Of a stretch of DNA of 7,092 bases, positions 6,252-7,092 are shown in pieces; within the stretch, counting starts at the first letter, position 1; every line of letters starts with the position of its first letter. A program made the translations under genes and the position numbers. The notes under the pieces were generated by a model. That model was not told the origin of the DNA. It saw nothing but the letters and a program-made list of their open reading frames with translations, and ran no database searches. The DNA is from CAYGTK01 sp964352775 (GTDB lineage: Bacteria > Bacteroidota > Bacteroidia > Chitinophagales > CAIOSU01). The stretch is from NCBI GenBank assembly GCA_964352775.1, contig CAYGTK010000206.1, positions 1 to 7,092 of the forward strand. Direction: 5' to 3'.

Positions 6252-6778
6252 GACTTAGAAATATACTTACCCTAACGGCGCTGTTTGTGTTACTTATATA
6301 CCTATACAAGGGGTGTGATAACACAAAGAAGCATAATGACCTAGCGCGCACCTATGTTGGGATTGATGTAGCCAACTATGTTCACCATATTACTACTTAT
6401 GAGCGCTACGGGCATGTTAAGCTCCAGTCTGCAAACGAAGATCACCAGAGAGAATTATTTGTAATGCTACTCACTTTTACGGCCACAGAAGAGGAATACT
6501 ATGCGCTACTAAAGGCTACCACTTTAAGCAAACATGCGCAAACGGTTAAATTGATGGCCACCCATGAGGCACTAGCTGGTAGGGCCGAAATTGGCTTTGA
6601 TGTGAAGCTAAGGACCTATGCTTGCAAGGAAAATACCAAGCATTACCGAATTGCAGCCTATAACCTTAGCGAAGGCGTAAATGGAGAAACCCTGCAGCGG
6701 TCGCACCTAGGCTATATGGCCAGCCACTATTGCCCAGAAACTGGTAAAGGTTTCCTTTTGGTTAACGCGCATAAATAA
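6248..6778 (+). CDS. Membrane-anchored protein, unknown function, coupled to upstream gene
   Basis: A 176-residue protein starting at ATG 6248, inside the stop of the preceding gene (ATGA), a sign of translational coupling. Residues 5-21 are hydrophobic (NILTLTALFVLLIYLY) followed by KGC, so it is either a signal anchor or, less likely, a lipoprotein: the Cys23 context Y-K-G-C has Lys at -2, which is poor for a lipobox. The rest (about 25-176) is a soluble domain, presumably periplasmic, with helical, charged stretches (EDHQRELFVMLL, ATEEEYYALLKATTLSK) and two further cysteines (126 and 162) that could form a disulfide. No catalytic motif or known domain was recognised. It is followed by a hairpin and the convergent kptA gene. 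Confidence 0.75.
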   Translation: MRLRNILTLTALFVLLIYLYKGCDNTKKHNDLARTYVGIDVANYVHHITTYERYGHVKLQSANEDHQRELFVMLLTFTATEEEYYALLKATTLSKHAQTVKLMATHEALAGRAEIGFDVKLRTYACKENTKHYRIAAYNLSEGVNGETLQRSHLGYMASHYCPETGKGFLLVNAHK

Positions 6779-6786
6779 GCTGCACA

Positions 6787-6817
6787 AGGGTTTGGTTCAA
6801 CATGTTAGCCAAACCTT
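6787..6817. terminator. Hairpin between convergent genes, probable bidirectional terminator
   Basis: GGTTTGG (6789-6795) pairs perfectly with CCAAACC (6809-6815); flanking T-G and A-T pairs extend the stem to about 11 bp around a 9-base loop. It lies 8 bases after the stop of the 176-aa gene and 19 bases beyond the stop of kptA on the other strand. There is no real T run on either side, so termination efficiency is uncertain, but position and symmetry fit a shared end of two convergent transcripts. Confidence 0.5.
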
Positions 6818-6836
6818 CACCACATAAGCCTTAGGT

Positions 6837-7092
6837 CTACTCCTCCAAACTCAAAAACTCAGCGGGTACAGAATCGGTTAACCACACCCCATTGGCCGAT
6901 AGGTAGAATTTATGACCTGCAGCCAACATCGCCTCGGTATTAACTAAAAGCAATATGGGCTTGCCATAGCGTTGGCCAACCTGTGTGGCTGTTTCGCGGT
7001 TGTCGCTCAAGTGTACATGGTTGCGCTCGCGTTTCAGTAAACCTTGCTCCATTATGGAGTTTACGTTCCGCTGCGCTGTACCGTGATACAAT
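6837..7092 (-). CDS. kptA: RNA 2'-phosphotransferase (Tpt1/KptA), C-terminal half
   Basis: The last 84 or so codons of a minus-strand gene ending at TAG (6839-6837); the frame runs off the right edge, where the first visible codon (TTG) is an internal Leu of the motif LYHGT. Motifs in order: LYHGT, NSIMEQGL, RNHVHLS, TATQVGQRYGKP, and FYLSANGVWLTDSVP. These are the C-terminal signature of Tpt1/KptA, an enzyme of about 180 residues in bacteria. It removes an RNA 2'-phosphate using NAD+, giving 2'-OH RNA, nicotinamide and ADP-ribose 1'',2''-cyclic phosphate. In fungi this finishes tRNA splicing; its role in bacteria, which lack that pathway, is unsettled. The N-terminal half, with the Arg-His and R-A-x-x-GHS motifs, is outside the window, so integrity cannot be judged. 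What is visible has no lesion. Confidence 0.93.
   Translation of the reverse strand, partial: LYHGTAQRNVNSIMEQGLLKRERNHVHLSDNRETATQVGQRYGKPILLLVNTEAMLAAGHKFYLSANGVWLTDSVPAEFLSLEE

Noticed and set aside
6248..6330. Lipoprotein signal peptide in the 176-aa protein (Cys23)
   Set aside because: The context Y-K-G-C has Lys at -2, a poor lipobox; a signal anchor explains the segment better, though a lipoprotein is not excluded.

Overview
The window looks like a piece of a Bacteroidota chromosome. Evidence: a 1350-residue secreted protein built from SprB-type repeats and ending in a gliding-motility-associated (CHU_C, type B) C-terminal domain, which is a type IX secretion (T9SS) cargo signal confined to that phylum; a near-perfect Bacteroidota -7 promoter element (TAnnTTTG); and start codons without Shine-Dalgarno sequences. 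No tRNA, rRNA, CRISPR array, insertion sequence or phage gene is visible.

Layout from left to right. (1) Bases 1-227 hold the 3' end of a plus-strand gene for a small Bor-like lipoprotein, followed by two hairpins, the second with a T run (an intrinsic terminator), and by a 7-bp tandem repeat (AATTACC). (2) Bases 355-5765 hold three minus-strand genes, transcribed in the order: giant T9SS adhesin (1713-5765), small membrane protein with an unclear 5' end (1344-1583, frame open to 1688), membrane-anchored SGNH-hydrolase-like protein (355-1305). Gaps are 129 bp and 38 bp, so the last two may be co-transcribed. (3) A 132-bp divergent promoter region (5766-5897) separates the adhesin from (4) a plus-strand pair of small membrane-anchored proteins (117 and 176 aa) that overlap by ATGA and are probably translationally coupled. 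(5) At the right edge, convergent with the pair and separated from it by a strong hairpin, is the C-terminal half of KptA/Tpt1, the NAD+-dependent RNA 2'-phosphotransferase.

The genes do not form one obvious pathway. Most encode cell-envelope or surface proteins; KptA is an unrelated RNA enzyme. The most notable observation is in the adhesin: its first SprB repeat is cut in two by about 280 residues holding a DUF2341 domain and a jelly-roll-like region. Removing that block restores a repeat of normal length, but with Gly where the second conserved Cys should be. The second is the small membrane protein, whose coding signal extends upstream of any normal start codon and can be joined to a possible start by a one-base change in an A run. 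I see no convincing new defence or mobile system here.
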